Positions 1 through 17,796 are shown, numbered from the stretch's first letter. The stretch is 64,000 bases of DNA from Aquamicrobium sp. (GCF_023954335.1 NZ_JAMLIE010000007.1:1-64000); one strand, 5' to 3'. Notes: generated by a model from the letters alone, not told the origin. Program-made: numbers and translations.

Positions 1-86
1 GGGCGAAACGGTGGATCGGCCGCGACGCGGCGAAGGAGCTTACCGCGCCGAAGACGCTGGAACGCCTCGTCGCCAGATCCCGCTAG
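1..86 (+). CDS. 3' end of an unidentified gene
   Basis: An open frame enters from the left edge (first full codon at base 3) and stops with TAG at 84-86, giving 27 residues rich in Arg, Lys and Ala. Most third positions are G or C, as in real genes of this window, which favours coding. It converges on alaS with only 15 bases between the two stop codons. I do not recognise the product. Rhizobia often carry icd beyond alaS, but this tail does not look like an isocitrate dehydrogenase C-terminus. Confidence 0.45.
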   Translation, partial: AKRWIGRDAAKELTAPKTLERLVARSR

Positions 87-101
87 GACGCATACCGGCC
101 G

Positions 102-2774
102 TCAGGCCGCTTCCATGGCCTCGCGCACGGCGCGGATCGCCTCGTCGGCTTTCGCGCCGTCGGGACCACCCGCCTGGGCCATGTCGGGACGGCCGCCGCC
201 GCCCTTGCCGCCGAGCGCCGCGGACGCGACCCGCACCAGATCGACGGCCGAGAAGCGGCCCGTCAGATCCTCGGTCACGCCGACGACCACGCTCGCCTTG
301 CCGTCGTCGCCCGAACCGATGAAGACGACCACGCCCGAGCCGACAGACTGCTTGCCGGCATCGGCGAGCGGCTTCAGATCCTTGGGCTGGACGCCCGACA
401 CGCTTTTCCCGATGAAGCCGACACCGGCGACCGTCTCGGCCTCGCCGCCCCCGGCAGCGCCGGCCCCCTCACCGCCGCCGAGCGCCAGCTTCTTGCGTGC
501 TTCGGCGAGCTCACGTTCGAGCCGCCGCCGCTCGTCGAGCAGCGCCTCGAGCCGGCCCGCGGCTTCGGCGGGCGACACCTTCAGCGCGGACGCGACCTGC
601 TTCAGCCGCTTTTCCTGTTCGTCCAGATAGTGCCGGGCCGCCTCGCCCGTCAGCGCCTCGAGGCGGCGCACGCCAGAGGCGACCGCGCTTTCGCCGACGA
701 CGCGGATCAGCCCGATGTCGCCGGTCGCCGAGACATGGGTGCCGCCGCACAGCTCGACCGAATAGGCGCGGTTCGCCTTCGGGCCCGACTGCGCAGTGCC
801 CATCGAAACGACGCGGACCTCGTCACCGTATTTCTCACCGAACAGCGCCATCGCACCCTCGGCAATCGCGTCATCCACCGCCATCAGCCGCGTGGTCACC
901 GGCGCGTTCTGCAGGACGACCGCGTTGGCGATGTCCTCGATCGCCTCCAGTTCCTCGGCCGAGACAGGCTTGGGATGCGAGAAGTCGAACCGCAGCCGGT
1001 CGGGCGCAACCAGCGAGCCCTTCTGGGCGACATGGGTTCCAAGTGTCTCGCGCAGCGCCTCGTGGAGAAGATGCGTCGCCGAATGGTTGGCGCGCACCTT
1101 GCCGCGGCGCTGGTGGTCTACCTCGAGCTCGACCTCGGCGCGAAGCCCGGCCTCGCCGTAAACGACCTTACCGAGATGGACGAACAGCCCGTCGGCCTTC
1201 TTCTGCGTGTCGGTGACCACGATCTCGAAGCCGTCGCCGCGGATCGTGCCGGTGTCGCCGACCTGGCCGCCCGATTCGCCGTAGAACGGCGTCTGGTTGA
1301 CCACAACCGCGACCTCGGACCCTTCGGCGGCCGTATCGACGGGCTTGCCGTCGCGCACCATTGCCGTGATCACGCCTTCCGCCTTTTCCGTCGCGTAGCC
1401 GAGGAACTCGGTGGCGCCGAGCCGGTCGCGCAATTCGTACCAGACGGTTTCCGTGGCCGCCTCGCCGGAGCCGGCCCAGCTGGCGCGGGCCTCGGCCTTC
1501 TGCCGCTCCATGGCGTCGGTGAAGCCGGCGATGTCGACCGAGATGCTGCGCTGGCGCAGCGCATCCTGCGTCAGGTCGAGCGGGAAGCCGTAGGTGTCGT
1601 AGAGCTTGAAGGCGGTCTCGCCGTCGAGGCGGGCGCCCTCGCCCATGCCTTCCGTCGCGTCGGAAAGCAGGCCGAGGCCGCGGGCGAGCGTCTTGCGGAA
1701 ACGGGTCTCCTCGAGCTTCAGCGTCTCGGTGATCAGCGCCTCGCCGCGCACCAGCTCCGGATAGGCCCGGCCCATCTCGCGCACCAGCGCGGGAACCAGG
1801 CGCCACATCAGCGGCTCGGCCGCGCCGAGCAACTGGGCATGGCGCATGGCGCGGCGCATGATGCGGCGCAGGACATAGCCCCTGCCCTCGTTCGACGGCA
1901 GGACGCCGTCGGCGATCAGGAACGAGGAGGCGCGCAGATGGTCGGCGATGACGCGGTGGCTCGCCCGGTTCTTGCCCTCGGCGGGAACGCCGGTCGCCTC
2001 CACCGAGGCGCGGATCAGAGCCTTGAACAGGTCGATGTCGTAATTGTCGTGCTCGCCCTGGAGGACGGCGGCGATGCGCTCCAGCCCCATGCCGGTGTCG
2101 ATGGAGGGGCGCGGCAGGTCGACGCGCTCCTCCTTCGTCAGCTGCTCGTACTGCATGAAGACGAGGTTCCAGATCTCGATGAAGCGGTCGCCGTCCTCGT
2201 CCGGGCTGCCGGGAGGGCCGCCGGCGATGCCTTCGCCGTGGTCGTAGAAGATCTCGGAGCAAGGGCCGCACGGGCCGGTATCGCCCATCGCCCAGAAATT
2301 GTCGCTGGTCGGGATGCGGATGATGCGCTCGTCGGGCAGGCCGGCGATCGACTTCCAGTAGCCGGCGGCCTCGTCGTCGGTGTGGTAGACGGTGACGAGG
2401 AGGCGGTCCTTCGCCAGCCCGAACTCCTTGGTGATCAGGTTCCAGGCGAGCTCGATGGCGCGGTCCTTGAAATAGTCGCCGAACGAGAAGTTGCCGAGCA
2501 TCTCGAAGAAGGTGTGATGGCGCGCGGTGTAGCCGACATTGTCGAGGTCGTTGTGCTTGCCGCCGGCGCGGACGCATTTCTGCGCGGTCACGGCCCGGCT
2601 GTAGGGGCGCTGCTCGAGCCCGGTGAAGACGTTCTTGAACTGCACCATGCCGGCATTGGTGAACATCAGGGTCGGGTCGTTGCGCGGCACCAGCGGGCTG
2701 GAGGCAACGATCTCGTGCCCGCTCCGGGCAAAGTAGTCGAGGAAAGCCGACCGTATCTCGTTGACGCCACTCAT
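102..2774 (-). CDS. alaS: Alanyl-tRNA synthetase
   Basis: Charges tRNA-Ala with alanine and edits mischarged Ser/Gly in the cytoplasm. The 890 residues match the usual family length. The class II catalytic core starts at once (MSGVNEIRSAFLDYF...). The editing domain carries the zinc ligands His564, His568, Cys676 and His680 (HSATH and CGGTH motifs), followed by a coiled coil and a Gly-rich C-terminal C-Ala domain. The frame stays open 57 codons further upstream, but family members begin at MSGVNE, so the ATG ending at 2774 was chosen. It lies downstream of recA on the same strand, the usual rhizobial recA-alaS arrangement, with a 232-bp gap. Confidence 0.97.
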   Translation of the reverse strand: MSGVNEIRSAFLDYFARSGHEIVASSPLVPRNDPTLMFTNAGMVQFKNVFTGLEQRPYSRAVTAQKCVRAGGKHNDLDNVGYTARHHTFFEMLGNFSFGDYFKDRAIELAWNLITKEFGLAKDRLLVTVYHTDDEAAGYWKSIAGLPDERIIRIPTSDNFWAMGDTGPCGPCSEIFYDHGEGIAGGPPGSPDEDGDRFIEIWNLVFMQYEQLTKEERVDLPRPSIDTGMGLERIAAVLQGEHDNYDIDLFKALIRASVEATGVPAEGKNRASHRVIADHLRASSFLIADGVLPSNEGRGYVLRRIMRRAMRHAQLLGAAEPLMWRLVPALVREMGRAYPELVRGEALITETLKLEETRFRKTLARGLGLLSDATEGMGEGARLDGETAFKLYDTYGFPLDLTQDALRQRSISVDIAGFTDAMERQKAEARASWAGSGEAATETVWYELRDRLGATEFLGYATEKAEGVITAMVRDGKPVDTAAEGSEVAVVVNQTPFYGESGGQVGDTGTIRGDGFEIVVTDTQKKADGLFVHLGKVVYGEAGLRAEVELEVDHQRRGKVRANHSATHLLHEALRETLGTHVAQKGSLVAPDRLRFDFSHPKPVSAEELEAIEDIANAVVLQNAPVTTRLMAVDDAIAEGAMALFGEKYGDEVRVVSMGTAQSGPKANRAYSVELCGGTHVSATGDIGLIRVVGESAVASGVRRLEALTGEAARHYLDEQEKRLKQVASALKVSPAEAAGRLEALLDERRRLERELAEARKKLALGGGEGAGAAGGGEAETVAGVGFIGKSVSGVQPKDLKPLADAGKQSVGSGVVVFIGSGDDGKASVVVGVTEDLTGRFSAVDLVRVASAALGGKGGGGRPDMAQAGGPDGAKADEAIRAVREAMEAA

Positions 2775-3006
2775 GCCAAAAGCCTTTTGAGAAGGAGCCG
2801 CAAGGCTCCGCAAGACAGGGAAATCCAGCACGGCTTTTAGCGTCGAGCCATGCGGCTGTCCAGAAAGGTGGCGCGCGAAAGCGTGCGGCTTTCCACTTTC
2901 GGCGGAAGGACGCGATTGCCGCGATCGGGCGGGCAGCCGGCTCACGGCGATCGCGCCCGGCCGAGGGCCGTCCCGATCAAGGAAAGGGTCGCAGGCGCCG
3001 GCAGGC

Positions 3007-4104
3007 CTACATGCCGGACGCCTCGTCGATGTCGGACCCGTCCTGATCGCCGGGGCCGCCGTTCTCGAGGAAGCGGTCGGCGATCAGGCCGGCATTCTGG
3101 CGCAGCGCCAGCTCGATCTCGGCCGCGGTGTCGGGATTGTCGCGCAGGAACTGCTTGGCGTTCTCGCGCCCCTGCCCGAGGCGCTGGGAATTGTAGGAGA
3201 ACCACGCGCCCGACTTCTCGACCACGCCGGCCTTGACGCCGAGATCGACCAGCTCGCCGGTCTTCGAGACGCCCTCGCCATACATGATGTCGAACTCGAC
3301 CTGCTTGAAGGGCGGCGCGAGCTTGTTCTTGACCACCTTGACGCGGGTCTGGTTGCCGACGACCTCGTCGCGGTCCTTGACCGCGCCGATGCGGCGGATG
3401 TCGAGCCGGACCGAGGCGTAGAACTTCAGCGCGTTGCCGCCGGTGGTGGTCTCGGGCGAGCCGAACATGACGCCGATCTTCATGCGGATCTGGTTGATGA
3501 AGATGACCATGCAGTTCGAGCGCGAGATCGAGGCGGTAAGCTTGCGCAGCGCCTGGCTCATCAGCCGGGCCTGAAGGCCGGGCAGCGAGTCACCCATCTC
3601 GCCCTCGATCTCGGCGCGCGGGGTCAGCGCCGCCACGGAGTCGACGACGAGGACGTCGATCGCGCCGGAGCGGACCAGCGTGTCGCAGATCTCCAGCGCC
3701 TGCTCGCCGGTGTCGGGCTGCGAGATCAGGAGGTTCTCCAGATCGACGCCGAGCTTGCGGGCATAGACGGGGTCGAGCGCGTGCTCGGCATCGACGAAGG
3801 CGCAGATGCCGCCCTTCTTCTGCGCCTCGGCCACGGTGTGCAGGGCGAGCGTCGTCTTGCCGGAGCTCTCGGGGCCGTAAATCTCGACGATGCGCCCCTT
3901 GGGGAGACCGCCGACGCCCAGCGCGATGTCGAGGCCGAGAGAGCCGGTCGAAACCGTCTCGATCTCGACGACCTGCTCGTTGGCGCCCAGCCGCATGATC
4001 GAGCCCTTGCCGAAAGAGCGCTCGATCTGGGCCAGCGCCGCATCCAGAGCCTTTGATTTGTCCACCGAACTGCCCTCAACAAGCCGCAACGTATTCTGTG
4101 ACAT
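3007..4104 (-). CDS. recA: Recombinase RecA
   Basis: ATP-dependent DNA strand-exchange protein and co-protease for LexA cleavage. It is 365 residues long, with Walker A GPESSGKT at 77-84, the ATP-hydrolysis and DNA-binding loops (including the stretch around NQIRMKIGVMFG), and an acidic C-terminal tail (GDQDGSDIDEASGM). Length and order match alphaproteobacterial RecA. A candidate LexA box lies 60-74 bases upstream of the start. alaS follows on the same strand. Confidence 0.98.
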   Translation of the reverse strand: MSQNTLRLVEGSSVDKSKALDAALAQIERSFGKGSIMRLGANEQVVEIETVSTGSLGLDIALGVGGLPKGRIVEIYGPESSGKTTLALHTVAEAQKKGGICAFVDAEHALDPVYARKLGVDLENLLISQPDTGEQALEICDTLVRSGAIDVLVVDSVAALTPRAEIEGEMGDSLPGLQARLMSQALRKLTASISRSNCMVIFINQIRMKIGVMFGSPETTTGGNALKFYASVRLDIRRIGAVKDRDEVVGNQTRVKVVKNKLAPPFKQVEFDIMYGEGVSKTGELVDLGVKAGVVEKSGAWFSYNSQRLGQGRENAKQFLRDNPDTAAEIELALRQNAGLIADRFLENGGPGDQDGSDIDEASGM

Positions 4105-4163
4105 GATAGCTTACCCCTTGATCGTCAGCGAAGCCGGGTCTTTCCGGTGTCCCTGTCTTTTTT

Positions 4164-4178
4164 GTACCTTTTTTGTTC
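4164..4178 (-). promoter_or_regulatory. Candidate SOS (LexA) box upstream of recA
   Basis: On the plus strand this reads GTAC-N7-GTTC (GAAC-N7-GTAC towards recA), one base off the alphaproteobacterial LexA consensus GTTC-N7-GTTC. It lies in a T-rich stretch upstream of the recA start at 4104. A second imperfect match, GTTC-N7-GTAT, is at 4229-4243. Position and spacing support SOS control of recA; the mismatch keeps this tentative. Confidence 0.55.
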
Positions 4179-4292
4179 TGTTTTTGCAAGAGAGCTAACC
4201 TACTGATATATCTTTACAATATCATTTTGTTCTCTTTTTGTATTGCGGCTTTTCACGCCTGAAGCGCCGAAAGCACGCAGGAGGAAACGCGG

Positions 4293-5285
4293 CTAATCCG
4301 CGGCGAGTCGCGAGACGAGCGCGATCAGCTGGCCCTGCCGGTGGGTGCCGGTCTTCTGGAATACGATCTTGGCGCGCTGGCGCACCGTTCCCTCCGAAAG
4401 GCGCAGGATCTCGGCCGCTTCCGCCAGCGATCGCCCGTTGGCGAGGATCTCGCACAGGCGGGTCTCGGCGGCGCTGAGGCCGAATGCGAGCTTGAGGCTG
4501 CCGGGGTCGAGGCGAAGCGCGGGACCGACCAGAGGCTCGATCACGACGAGCGCCTGCGGGCGCGGGCGCACCAGGAGAGGAAGGCTGGGTCCGCCGAATT
4601 CGGGCGCGCGGGTAACGCTGATGCGCACGACGTGCCCGCCCGGGGCGAAGGTCGCCCTGTCGTACGATTTGTGCGAGCCGGAAAGCAGGCGGGCGACGGT
4701 TTCCTCCAGCCAGCGCTGCGCCGCCGGGTCGCGCAGGGCGAGGACGTCGCCGAGGCCGGTGATGAGATCGCCGCGGACCATGGCGATCGCGGCGGCGGAG
4801 TTCGCCTCGCCGATGCGCCGCCCGGCGTCGACGAGCAGGGCCGGAGCATCGATCCGCTCGATGAGAGGGCCGAGGCGCTTGCTGCGCTCCAGCCCGTGGC
4901 GCAGCAGCGCCGCGTTGCGCACGGCGCCGGCAAGGCCGTCCTTTATGCGCCGCAGGATGTCCTCGGTGAAGCGGTCGGCGTAGTGGGCCTGATCGAGCGC
5001 GTAGTGCCAGCCGACGAGGATGGTGTTTTTGCGGTCGACATCGAGGCGCAGGCCGCAGGCCGCCTTCAGGTGCTCCTGCTCGTCCAGCCAGTCGGCGTAG
5101 AATTCGCTGTCGCGGAACGAGGAGGACGGGCAGTCCCGTTCCGAGAGGCTGATCCGCCCGGCGGGGACGGTCTCCCAATAGGCCATCCATGGATTGATGG
5201 CGGCGTAATAGTCGATGTAGGAGGCGGCGTGGGACGGGTCTATCCCCTCCCCGAAAGCGGCGTTCACCGCGGCGTGACGGGTCAT
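4293..5285 (-). CDS. LuxR-family transcriptional regulator
   Basis: Predicted DNA-binding regulator. The C-terminal ~65 residues form a LuxR-type helix-turn-helix (LSAAETRLCEILANGRSLAEAAEILRLSEGTVRQR split around residues 265-315). A PAS-like segment precedes it (LIERIDAPALLVDAGRR...). The ligand or signal is unknown. The first ATG is at 5285 (330 residues), but the same frame runs upstream without a stop and reads family-like sequence (LLDEIGWGRSSWDEVCLRLH, then EALPGSAPIIINVD) directly before it. The true start is therefore probably near 5420-5450 at a rare codon; there is no ATG, GTG or TTG in frame there. It sits between rpoC and recA, on the same strand. Confidence 0.8.
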   Translation of the reverse strand: MTRHAAVNAAFGEGIDPSHAASYIDYYAAINPWMAYWETVPAGRISLSERDCPSSSFRDSEFYADWLDEQEHLKAACGLRLDVDRKNTILVGWHYALDQAHYADRFTEDILRRIKDGLAGAVRNAALLRHGLERSKRLGPLIERIDAPALLVDAGRRIGEANSAAAIAMVRGDLITGLGDVLALRDPAAQRWLEETVARLLSGSHKSYDRATFAPGGHVVRISVTRAPEFGGPSLPLLVRPRPQALVVIEPLVGPALRLDPGSLKLAFGLSAAETRLCEILANGRSLAEAAEILRLSEGTVRQRAKIVFQKTGTHRQGQLIALVSRLAAD

Positions 5286-5502
5286 GTCGACATTGATGAT
5301 GATCGGGGCCGATCCCGGCAGTGCCTCGTGAAGACGAAGGCAGACCTCGTCCCAGGAACTGCGCCCCCATCCGATCTCGTCGAGAAGATGGCGGATATCG
5401 TAGGCCGCGTTCGCCGCATTCCGTCCCAGAATGACACGCTCCCCCTCTGCTATCCGCTTCGAGGCTAGCAGATGAGGGCTCGTCGCGGCCAGCGGAAAAG
5501 CG

Positions 5503-5533
5503 AAAGGCCGCCGGCGACCAGCCGGCGGCCTTT
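5503..5533 (-). terminator. Intrinsic terminator of the rpoBC operon
   Basis: A perfect 13-bp inverted repeat (AAAGGCCGCCGGC / GCCGGCGGCCTTT) around a 5-base loop starts 24 bases past the rpoC stop. On the minus strand it is followed by a T-rich run. It closes the rpoBC transcription unit and separates it from the LuxR-type gene. Confidence 0.88.
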
Positions 5534-5556
5534 CCCGTTCGGTTTGCGGCCCGCGC

Positions 5557-9759
<4,203 letters not shown>

Positions 9760-9962
9760 GCCTATCTCCTGTTCGGGACGGGATGCGTCCCTCTTTCGAA
9801 TTTGCGGGCCCTGCGACCCTGGACGTGATCCGCTTGCGGGCCTCGACCCGTGCGAGCATCACGCGAACCCTGCTGCACTTCAGGTCCGGCGACCCATCCA
9901 ATCGGCCGCTGGAAAACTCGCGGCACCGCGGGGTAAAAGGCCCCGCGATGCCATTGCGACAA

Positions 9963-14099
<4,137 letters not shown>

Positions 14100-14159
14100 C
14101 GTCGCTCCTTGCTGCCTTCCTGGCTTCGTGCCGGCTGCCGCCGGATCTGCCGACCGCGC

Positions 14160-14386
14160 CGCGCGGTCAATTCAATTCTGCCGGCCGCTTTCGCGGCCAT
14201 TTAAACCTTCGAGCCGCTTTCGCGGCCTCAAACCTGCGAGCCGCTTTCGCGGCCTGGTCAAAACGGTTGAAAACCCGTTTCCTGAAGGCCGGTTTCCGGC
14301 CCACAGGAAAGAGGTTTCCTGTCATTCTCGCGTCCCGGACCGGGACCGGCGGGCAGGACGAGCCTGCCCGCCGAAACCCGCGGGTC
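14160..14386 (-). repeat. Hairpin array in the rplL-rpoB gap
   Basis: Read towards rpoB, this gap holds eight consecutive inverted repeats: CGGGCAGG/CCTGCCCG; AGGAAA/TTTCCT; GGCCGG-AAA-CCGGCC; AAACGG/CCGTTT; three copies of a GCCGC-GAAA-GCGGC hairpin (14183-14198, 14213-14227, 14240-14254); and ACCGCG/CGCGGT next to rpoB. The three GAAA hairpins share a C(GAAA)G tetraloop and are spaced 27-29 bp. In E. coli the same gap holds an attenuator and an RNase III site, so a role in attenuation or processing is plausible but inferred. Confidence 0.75.
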
Positions 14387-14767
14387 TTACTTCAGGTCGA
14401 CCTTGGCGCCGGCTCCCTCGAGCTGGGCCTTGATCTTCTCGGCGTCGGCCTTGGAAACGGCCTCCTTGACCGGCTTCGGCGCGCCTTCGACCAGGTCCTT
14501 GGCCTCCTTGAGGCCGAGGCCGGTGATCGCGCGCACTTCCTTGATCACGTTGATCTTCTGGGCGCCGGCATCGGTCAGGATGACGTCGAACTCGGTCTTC
14601 TCCTCGGCGGCCTCGGCCGGGGCGGCGGCACCACCGCCAGCGGCGGCGACGGCGACCGGAGCGGCGGCGGAGACGCCCCACTTCTCTTCGAGCAGCTTCG
14701 AAAGCTCGGCCGCCTCGAGGACGGTCAGGGCCGACAGGTCTTCAACGATCTTGGCAAGATCAGCCAT
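14387..14767 (-). CDS. rplL: Ribosomal protein bL12 (L7/L12)
   Basis: Stalk protein of the 50S subunit that recruits translation GTPases. It has 126 residues: an N-terminal dimerisation domain (MADLAKIVEDLSALTVLEAA), an Ala/Gly-rich hinge (about residues 33-55), and the C-terminal factor-binding domain with GLGLKEAKDLVEGAPKPVK. It follows rplJ by 66 bp and is strongly GC-biased at third positions. The array of hairpins starts at its stop codon. Confidence 0.98.
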   Translation of the reverse strand: MADLAKIVEDLSALTVLEAAELSKLLEEKWGVSAAAPVAVAAAGGGAAAPAEAAEEKTEFDVILTDAGAQKINVIKEVRAITGLGLKEAKDLVEGAPKPVKEAVSKADAEKIKAQLEGAGAKVDLK

Positions 14768-14833
14768 TTTTCTATTCCTTCAAGAAGTTCAAACTGTGTT
14801 GTGTCGATTGGTAAGGTCAGCCGAGGAACAACC

Positions 14834-15352
14834 TCATGCCGCCTCGTCCTTCCGGGCATAGGCGCCGAAAACGCGGGCAAGATTTCCTGCCGGGGCGTTG
14901 ACGACCGCAGCGATCCGGGTTGCCGGCGTCTGGATCATGCCGACGATCTTGGCCCTGAGCTCGTCCAGCGACGGCATGGTGGCAAGCGCCTTCACACCGT
15001 CCGCGTCGAGCACCGTCGAGCCCATCGCGCCACCGAGAATGACGAGCTTGTCATTCGCCTTGGCGAAATCGGCTGCGACCTTGGGAGCCGCGACCGGATC
15101 TTCCGCATAGGCGATCAGGGTCTGTCCTTTGAACAGATCCTTCATGCCTTCGGATTCCGTACCCTGAAGAGCGATAACGGCGAGGCGGTTCTTCGCGACC
15201 TTGACGGTGCCACCGGCGGCGCGCATCTTCGACCGAAGGTCGTTCATGTTCGCGACGGTAAGACCGGCATAGTGGGCCACGACCACCGAACCCGTGCTGT
15301 TGAACACGTCGTTCAGGCCCGTGACGAATTCGCGCTTTTCCGCTCTATCCAC
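14834..15352 (-). CDS. rplJ: Ribosomal protein uL10
   Basis: Anchors the L12 dimers to 23S rRNA in the ribosomal stalk. It has 172 residues (family about 165-175), with the conserved N-terminal region VVVAHYAGLTVANMNDLRSK and VKVAKNRL. The start is GTG (bases 15350-15352), giving MDRAEKREFV. It lies upstream of rplL as usual. Third positions are more relaxed than in rplA or rplL (roughly 74% GC by hand sampling). Confidence 0.97.
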   Translation of the reverse strand: MDRAEKREFVTGLNDVFNSTGSVVVAHYAGLTVANMNDLRSKMRAAGGTVKVAKNRLAVIALQGTESEGMKDLFKGQTLIAYAEDPVAAPKVAADFAKANDKLVILGGAMGSTVLDADGVKALATMPSLDELRAKIVGMIQTPATRIAAVVNAPAGNLARVFGAYARKDEAA

Positions 15353-15703
15353 TGCCTATCTCCAGTTGACGGCCGCTCATGCGAACGGCCATCGGTTGCC
15401 TTTTGCCGCGCGGGACAGTTCCATGGGAATCGCCCGAACGACGCTCGAGGATCCTGTCCCCTTCCGCCACGCCGTCGGGATCGTCATCCCTTGAGCGCGC
15501 TGACAAAAGGCCAACACGGTTCGAACTTCCAAGCCGTATGCCCGTGAGCATCCGTATTGTCGGTTCGCACCCGTCTCATGCAGACCCGGAACGGATTAAG
15601 GCCGAAGGCCGCCTGCAATCTCGGACAGGATTGCCGGAAGCCTCACGGCTTTCGGCATCCGGCCCCCGCCACGGCGGGAACCGGAATTCTTGGATCACGC
15701 GCC
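15353..15703 (-). promoter_or_regulatory. rplA-rplJ gap with candidate L10 leader
   Basis: This 351-bp gene-free stretch lies between rplA and rplJ. A long-range inverted repeat, GGGACAG (15412-15418) with CTGTCCC (15454-15460), encloses about 35 bases some 60 bases upstream of rplJ. A smaller GGCCG/CGGCC hairpin lies nearer the start. Autoregulation of rplJL through an L10-binding leader is known in many bacteria; assigning it here is inference from position and pairing only. No open frame with typical codon bias was seen. Confidence 0.4.
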
Positions 15704-16405
<702 letters not shown>

Positions 16406-16410
16406 CGTCT

Positions 16411-16839
16411 TCAGCCCACCACTTCCAGGCCCATCGAACGGGCAGAGCCTTCAACCATGCGGATGGCGGCCTCAACGTCGTTGGCGTTCAGGTCCTTCAT
16501 CTTCGCTTCGGCGATCTCGCGCAGCTTGTCGCGCTGGATCGTGCCGGCCTTCGTCTTGCCTGGCTCCTTCGAGCCTGACTTCAGGTTGGCCGCCTTCTTC
16601 AGGAAGTAGGTCACCGGCGGCGTCTTCATGACGAAGGTGAACGACTTGTCCTGATAGTAGGTGATGACGACCGGGGTCGGCTGGCCCTTCTCCGTTTCCT
16701 GCGTGGCGGCGTTGAACGCCTTGCAGAATTCCATGATGTTGATGCCGCGCTGACCAAGCGCCGGGCCGATCGGGGGCGACGGCGTCGCCGAGCCCGCGGG
16801 CACCTGGAGCTTGAGCTGGCCTGCAATCTTCTTAGCCAT
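16411..16839 (-). CDS. rplK: Ribosomal protein uL11
   Basis: 50S protein at the GTPase-associated centre, needed for stringent-response signalling by RelA-type enzymes. It has 142 residues, full length: N-terminal domain with PAGSATPSPPIGPALGQRGI (methylation-rich in other bacteria) and the C-terminal rRNA-binding domain. It is followed by rplA 5 bases later. It is separated from nusG by a 187-bp gap that may hold its own promoter. Confidence 0.98.
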   Translation of the reverse strand: MAKKIAGQLKLQVPAGSATPSPPIGPALGQRGINIMEFCKAFNAATQETEKGQPTPVVITYYQDKSFTFVMKTPPVTYFLKKAANLKSGSKEPGKTKAGTIQRDKLREIAEAKMKDLNANDVEAAIRMVEGSARSMGLEVVG

Positions 16840-17026
16840 TTGCTCTTCTGCCTCTTGTCTCTAGCCGGCCATCCCTTCGCGGGAAGCGGCCGGCGGTTGC
16901 AGTCGGTGGTGCGGATCGTCGCGGCCGGCTGAGCCGCCTGTCCTCCCACCATTCGACGCGGATGGACGGCAAGCCGCCACACACGCCCTTCCCGCCCGGC
17001 CGAACGGCGAGGCGGGAAACTTGGAG

Positions 17027-17566
17027 TCAGCCCTTCTCGACCTGACCGAATTCCAGATCGACCGGCACGGCGCGGCCGAAGATCGACACTTCGACCTTGA
17101 GGCGCGAGCGCTCGTCGTCGACTTCCTGCACCGTGCCGTTGAACGAGGCGAACGGGCCGTCGGACACGCGCACCGCCTCACCGATCTCGAAGGTCACGGA
17201 CGGCTTCGGCCGCTCGACGCCTTCCTGGACCTGCTGCAGGATCTGCTGCGCCTCCTTCTCGGAGATCGGCACGGGCTTGGCCGTGCGCGGGTCCTCGCCG
17301 AGAAAGCCGGTGACGCGCGGGGTGTTCTTGACGAGGCTGATGACCTGGTCGGTCAGTTTGGCCTTGAGCAGAACGTAGCCCGGGAAGAACTTGCGCTCGG
17401 CGTCGACCTTCTTGCCGCGGCGGATCTCGACGACCTTCTCGGTCGGGACCACGATCTGCTCGATCTGGTCGGAAAGCCCCTTCTGGCGGGCCTTGTTCTC
17501 GATGTCCTCGGCAACCTTCTTCTCGAAATTCGAGTAGGCGTGGACGATGTACCACCGCGCAGTCAT
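17027..17566 (-). CDS. nusG: Transcription antitermination factor NusG
   Basis: Processivity factor that binds RNA polymerase and couples to Rho or the ribosome. It has 179 residues: an NGN domain from MTARWYIVHAYSNFEKKVAE and a C-terminal KOW domain (VSDGPFASFNGTVQEVDDER). The frame is open further upstream and an ATG three codons earlier is possible; the start at 17566 matches family N-termini. It lies 26 bp downstream of secE, the standard secE-nusG pair. Confidence 0.96.
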   Translation of the reverse strand: MTARWYIVHAYSNFEKKVAEDIENKARQKGLSDQIEQIVVPTEKVVEIRRGKKVDAERKFFPGYVLLKAKLTDQVISLVKNTPRVTGFLGEDPRTAKPVPISEKEAQQILQQVQEGVERPKPSVTFEIGEAVRVSDGPFASFNGTVQEVDDERSRLKVEVSIFGRAVPVDLEFGQVEKG

Positions 17567-17592
17567 GTGCAGCATTCCCCGTAGTCGCGGCG

Positions 17593-17796
17593 TTAGCGGC
17601 CGATGCCGAGAATCAGTTCGATGGCGAAGGCCATCACCTGGTCGGACGCAAAGAAGAAGATCGCAGCGAGGCAGGCGAACGCCATCACCATCATCGTCGA
17701 AATCATGGTTTCGCGCCGCGTGGGCCACGTCACCTTCGCCGTCTCGCTGCGCACCTGCTGTAGGAAGACGAAGGGATTGGATGTCTTGGACGCCAT
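17593..17796 (-). CDS. secE: Preprotein translocase subunit SecE
   Basis: Essential small subunit of the SecYEG channel in the inner membrane. It is 67 residues long with one transmembrane segment (about residues 32-60) after the amphipathic helix containing EVxWPTR-like KVTWPTRRET. The single-TM short form is normal for alphaproteobacteria. It lies between tRNA-Trp and nusG. Confidence 0.96.
   Translation of the reverse strand: MASKTSNPFVFLQQVRSETAKVTWPTRRETMISTMMVMAFACLAAIFFFASDQVMAFAIELILGIGR

Noticed and set aside
4222..5370. 382-codon frame overlapping the LuxR-type gene on the same strand
   Set aside because: Arg/Pro/His-rich translation in a shifted frame; the LuxR HTH lies in the other frame.
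14183..14254. rho-independent terminator between rplL and rpoB
   Set aside because: None of the hairpins is followed by a convincing T-run on the minus strand, so complete termination is not supported; attenuation or processing is more likely.
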